64,000 nt of DNA from Pyrenula massariospora (taxonomy: Eukaryota; Ascomycota; Eurotiomycetes; Pyrenulales; Pyrenulaceae): assembly GCA_021030905.1 (NCBI GenBank), contig JAGFMI010000002.1, forward strand, positions 1,674,001 through 1,738,000, in the 5' to 3' direction. The position numbers were made by a program, and so were the translations under genes. Below, in pieces: positions 60,406 through 64,000 of the stretch. Position 1 is the first letter of the stretch. The number at the start of each line of letters is the position of its first letter. A model generated the notes under the pieces. The model ran no database searches. It was given only the letters and a program-made list of their open reading frames with translations, and was not told where the DNA came from.

Positions 60406-62133
60406 ACACGGCGTTGGCTTATTTTCTCGAACGGCCGGTGCCCATCACGAGGCCTAGCTGTGCTCCCTTTGTGACGGTCTATTGTGCTAAAGTATGGCTT
60501 GGATAGAGAGCTGATGTCTATACTGTGGGCGCAGTCGGGATCGCTGGCATCTAACAAGGCTACGTGCAGTTTCAAGGACTCTTGTGGGATCTTGCTCTTG
60601 GTCCTCATCTGCTGAAATGGGTGTTTCGTTTGCCTTGCCCCACTTAGCACCCTGATCGAGTCAATAATCAGATTACCATGAACTGAGCAAGGCTGCATAG
60701 AATTAAATGAATGTTTCTTCTCGTGTGAGCCTGAGTAACATTAAGATTTCTCAAGAAGAGAGCTCTCAGCCTTCGACAAGGCCCCTAATGTCATACGCTC
60801 TCTCTTAGTTTTGAGTACTTTGGGCCCATGCAGCAAATGCCGTCTGCGAGGCTCTCCTTCATTTCCCGGGTTTGATTTCGACCGCTGAGTAATGGATGCA
60901 CAACATGTTAGGCTGCAGCAAGCGTCTACGGATAGCTTCCGACACCGGTTTCAGCTGCAATGCATACGGAAAGGGCGATAGCCTCATAGCCTTATCAACT
61001 GCTCTCGGCCGATTCGGAATGTTCACGAAAGAAGATTTGTCTGCCAGTTTGGGGTGAGAATCAATCTTGAGGAGGCTGGTTGTACTAATAACCCTGTACC
61101 TGTCACAAATGATTGTAGTAGTTCATCTTGGTAAGAAGGGAGATGACGAAAGGGGTTGATCACTTTTGTCGACGGGACCCTCAACCAGAGCTAGGGCCAT
61201 CATAACAACCATTGGGTAAAAGGCCAATGTCGTTCGAGGCGATGAAATTCGCCTGGACATTAATGTCTGTGGTTTTCGAGTAAATTGCTCTTACACTGTA
61301 CCCTATAGGCAACGTAAATTTAGCGTATGGCCTGTACAAGGCACGGACTGGGAGTGCGGTGCTCGGTGGTTCCCCGTTCGACGCCATTATCAATTGCATA
61401 CTGCATGATGGTGCACTCTGTCATTCATTTTTGGCCCGTGCAGCCAGCTCGCAGGATTCTAAAGAATAGTGTATTAGTAAGCGTGAATAGGGGGCCGCTT
61501 GAACGTAGGAGTAAGGGAAGCAGACGATGTAGTTTTGAAGGGTAACTACTGACCCGCTAGAGCTGCGGAAAAATCGAACATTGGGCTACAGTAACTAAAG
61601 ATTCTAGCCTCCTGCGGTGTAGGGTGATGAATATTGTTGTTTTTAGCCGTAAGATTCAAGCGTCACATCGTTGGTTTGTCGCGAGGCGCCTGTTATTCGA
61701 AAGAATGTGAGTAGACTAGAGTTTTTGGAATAAAAAGAGAAATGCCGAGCCTTGTTGGCCCCCACGGATGGAAGCGACGTTTGACAACAGCCAAATGGGT
61801 CTAACGTACAATGAAGCCAGCGACTGACGAATTCTACACCATGCCCGTTGTGTACGCTACACTCTAGGGTTTTCGCTCTTCAGCTCTCAGCCGTCGGCTT
61901 AGGGGAATGCAATCTTCATTTGCTAGATTTCTAGCCCGAAGGAACAGTCGAAGACGCTAGTTCCAAGCATGGTCGTCTAGAGAGAAGCTTCCAGCGTTAT
62001 GCGGACTTTGTGAGAGAATCTCTGCAGCACTTAGTGATATCTATTTAATATTGAGCGTCCCTGTTCTTTTCTCGCATTGGTATGTTGCGGCTCATCCACC
62101 TTTTCGCCTCTTTCCTCAATATCGAATCGAAAC
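60406..62133. other. Intergenic, HET gene to membrane-protein gene
   Basis: No confident gene. A 72-codon minus-strand frame at 61181-61399, with an internal ATG, reads somewhat protein-like (YAKFTLPIGYSVRAIYS) but has no motif. The rest looks non-coding. Confidence 0.45.
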
Positions 62134-63841
62134 ATGGCTGACCTCAAGTCAGGTAAAAATATTCCTGTATATACAGGGATTTGGACGAATTGGTCTCGGG
62201 ACCGCATTACAGGTGCCACATTGACCCTAACGCATCGAGATGGAGCCTTTTTAACAGCATTCCTTGCTATCTTCGTCACGTTTGTTGGAACAAGCTTTTG
62301 GCGCATTGCAAGCTTTGCATTACACCAGTTCATCTCCTCTGAAAAGCCAAAGGATGGATTTTACCATCAAACACAGGCCATTCTACGTAACTCTGGAAAT
62401 GGATTTACGGGCTTTACACGTCTTCTCCGCGTCATGTGGGCATGGCGCCATCACAGGAAAAGTCGACCTTTTCATCGGCTGGGACCGCTTGTTGCATTTA
62501 CGGCGACAATTACGGCCATTTTCGGTGTGGCCGGTATACTTTCGGCCAGAATAAGCTCAGGAATGGGTAACGAAGTGCTGTTATCTGGTACACACTGTGG
62601 AATTCTCGCCGTAAATGATAGTCTCGGCGATGAAAGGATACAGAGTATCTATAATCCGTATTTGGCGAGGCTGACCAATTCGTACGCCAATTATGTCCAG
62701 ACCTGTTACTCGGATGATACTGAACCTGGAGCGGAGGGTTGCGGCTTGTTGATGAAGCGCAAACTTACGAGTACTATTAACCGGAACGCAACTTGCCCTT
62801 TTACAAGAAACGTCTGTCGTCACGAAGATCAAAATATAAAACTTGATACAGGTCATTTGAATATCAACTTTGATTTAGGTTTCAATGTCCCATCAGATCT
62901 TCAATACACTATTAGGTTAGTCACTCACTGCGCGCCATTAGCTACTGGAGGATATCAGCAAAGATACAACTATTCCAATGATATCTCTTACATGCGCTAT
63001 TACTATGGCCCAATGGCTTATAGGGCCAACTTAACTGACAGAAACTTCACTCAAGAGTTTCAAATACCGTCAGTGTCACAGTTGAAATTTACAAATTTTA
63101 CCTCCGCAATGCCGGATTATCAATTAGGGTAAGCGTGTTTTATGATTAATAGGTTCTTCGGTCACGATCTGATGGATGATTTGTAGGCTTGCAAAAGCTT
63201 ATTGTAACAACGGGTCTTTCTACAAACCCTTCTCTACCTTTGTTCCATCAGACGAGCTTTTCGGAATTATAAAGGACACCGATGTCACATTGATCTTTCT
63301 GTCGGCTAATAATATTATTTATACGAACGAGGTGGACGATGATTGGTATAGTGCTCACCGATCTATTGGCAGTTTCCATAGCAATGGCGAGACGGGAGAT
63401 GCCAACGCATATATTTCAGACGAGCCAGCATCAATTCTCGGTTGTTCTCTGCATTATGAGACTTGCAATCCTGGAAAATCTGCTGAACGGGACTGTCCTG
63501 TTTCCGGTGGCTTTCAGGATCTATTTCCTCCTTATATACCAACAGACACTACGGCGTTCTCCGTTACACCATGGATTACGAACCAATTCCTGGATATAAG
63601 CACAATCCTCCAAGATATGTCCATAGCATCATTGACATCAAGATATGGTCTTCAGGATGGCATACATGGTCCACTTCCAAATAATCAATGGCAGTTGGAG
63701 GTCGAAAATTGGCATAACATTGCTCTCACTTCTTTACAAAACGTAATTAATTCTGCACTTGGGCCAAATGATCCTGATATACTTAAGTATTTCTGGTGGC
63801 CTCCTGAATCTGACATAGCGAGACGTCTTTGCAAAAACCAG
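62134..63841 (+). CDS. Large membrane protein with a Cys-rich ectodomain, 3' end unresolved (550 aa within these exons)
   Basis: Exons 62134-63128 and 63187-63841, joined by a 58-bp intron (GTAAGC donor, TTGTAG acceptor). Another donor, GTGAGC, follows at 63842. The ATG at 62134 is chosen over a non-ATG frame opening. TM1 lies at about residues 37-60 (FLTAFLAIFVTFVG) and TM2 at about 122-145. After TM2 comes a long extracytoplasmic region with many N-glycosylation sites (NYSN, NLTD, NFTQ, NFTS) and paired Cys (THCGIL, CYSD, GCGLL, CRHE). This is a conserved fungal architecture of unknown function that usually ends with a further TM after LCKNQ-K. The acceptor at 63898 gives a frame that stops after six codons, so the true end is either a further exon beyond the window or a truncation. 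Confidence 0.65.
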
Positions 63842-64000
63842 GTGAGCACGGGATAGTCTTTATTTTCTTGGATTATTCTCCGAGAAACATGGTCTGCAGA
63901 AGCTCTTGTACGGCACATAGGTTCCATTATTGGAATACCGAACGCCTACATCTGCCTTTTTAAGTCGCCTTTGCTAAAATCTGTATCCTCGCTACAAACG
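63842..64000 (+). other. Probable intron and 3' end of the membrane-protein gene
   Basis: Starts with a GTGAGC donor; GTCTGCAG at 63891-63898 is the first good acceptor. No long frame follows within the window. Confidence 0.4.

Noticed and set aside
1-64000. Transposons or terminal repeats around the array
   Set aside because: I found no transposase, reverse transcriptase or long direct or inverted repeats by eye; a self-dotplot would be needed to exclude short ones.

Overview
The window is nuclear DNA of a filamentous ascomycete (Pezizomycotina). Introns are short (about 46-263 bp, GT-AG, CTAAC-like branch points). The housekeeping genes (NST1, a Rho2-type GTPase, the mitoribosomal protein mL40, Sec11, a Psk1/S6K-like kinase) are of the filamentous-ascomycete kind. 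Polysaccharide-degrading genes, a HET-domain gene and a secreted thaumatin-like protein also fit. A Leotiomycete-like fungus is plausible but inferred. I see no transposon, tRNA, rRNA or CRISPR.

Left arm (1-34 kb), ordinary and gene-dense: GH2 beta-mannosidase; a decayed minus-strand gene; a secreted CAP/PR-1 protein; a 2OG-Fe(II) oxygenase; an AA9 LPMO; NST1 and Rho2 (divergent); mL40 and a RING-CH membrane E3 (divergent); a Psk1-like kinase and a two-domain dihydroneopterin aldolase (divergent); Sec11 and a cupin protein (divergent); a 1720-aa NFX1-type zinc-finger SF1 helicase; and a short, very acidic protein. Most gene models were rebuilt across introns, so true starts often differ from the longest open frame.

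Middle (34.5-52 kb): a visibly AT-richer, gene-sparse block. It holds ten genes and two decayed copies of one strongly diverged family, all on the + strand. Each carries one or two copies of a small Cys/His module, roughly C-x3-C ... H-x-[WFM] ... CxxC ... [YFW]xC-x(4-6)-C-x(4-6)-C-x2-C. No signal peptide is apparent. A third decayed copy lies outside the block at 56.1-56.4 kb. The module resembles a ZZ-type cross-brace zinc finger, but with different spacing and with the histidine on the N-terminal side. I cannot assign it to a named family. This tandem, birth-and-death array is the best candidate here for an undescribed system.

Right arm (52-64 kb), accessory: a doubtful minus-strand gene, a secreted 226-aa protein, a broken transaldolase-family gene, a small orphan ORF, a HET-domain incompatibility-type gene, and a large membrane protein that reaches or passes the window end.

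A compositional signature recurs in many genes: the sense strand is C-rich towards the middle of the CDS and switches abruptly to G-rich near the 3' end.
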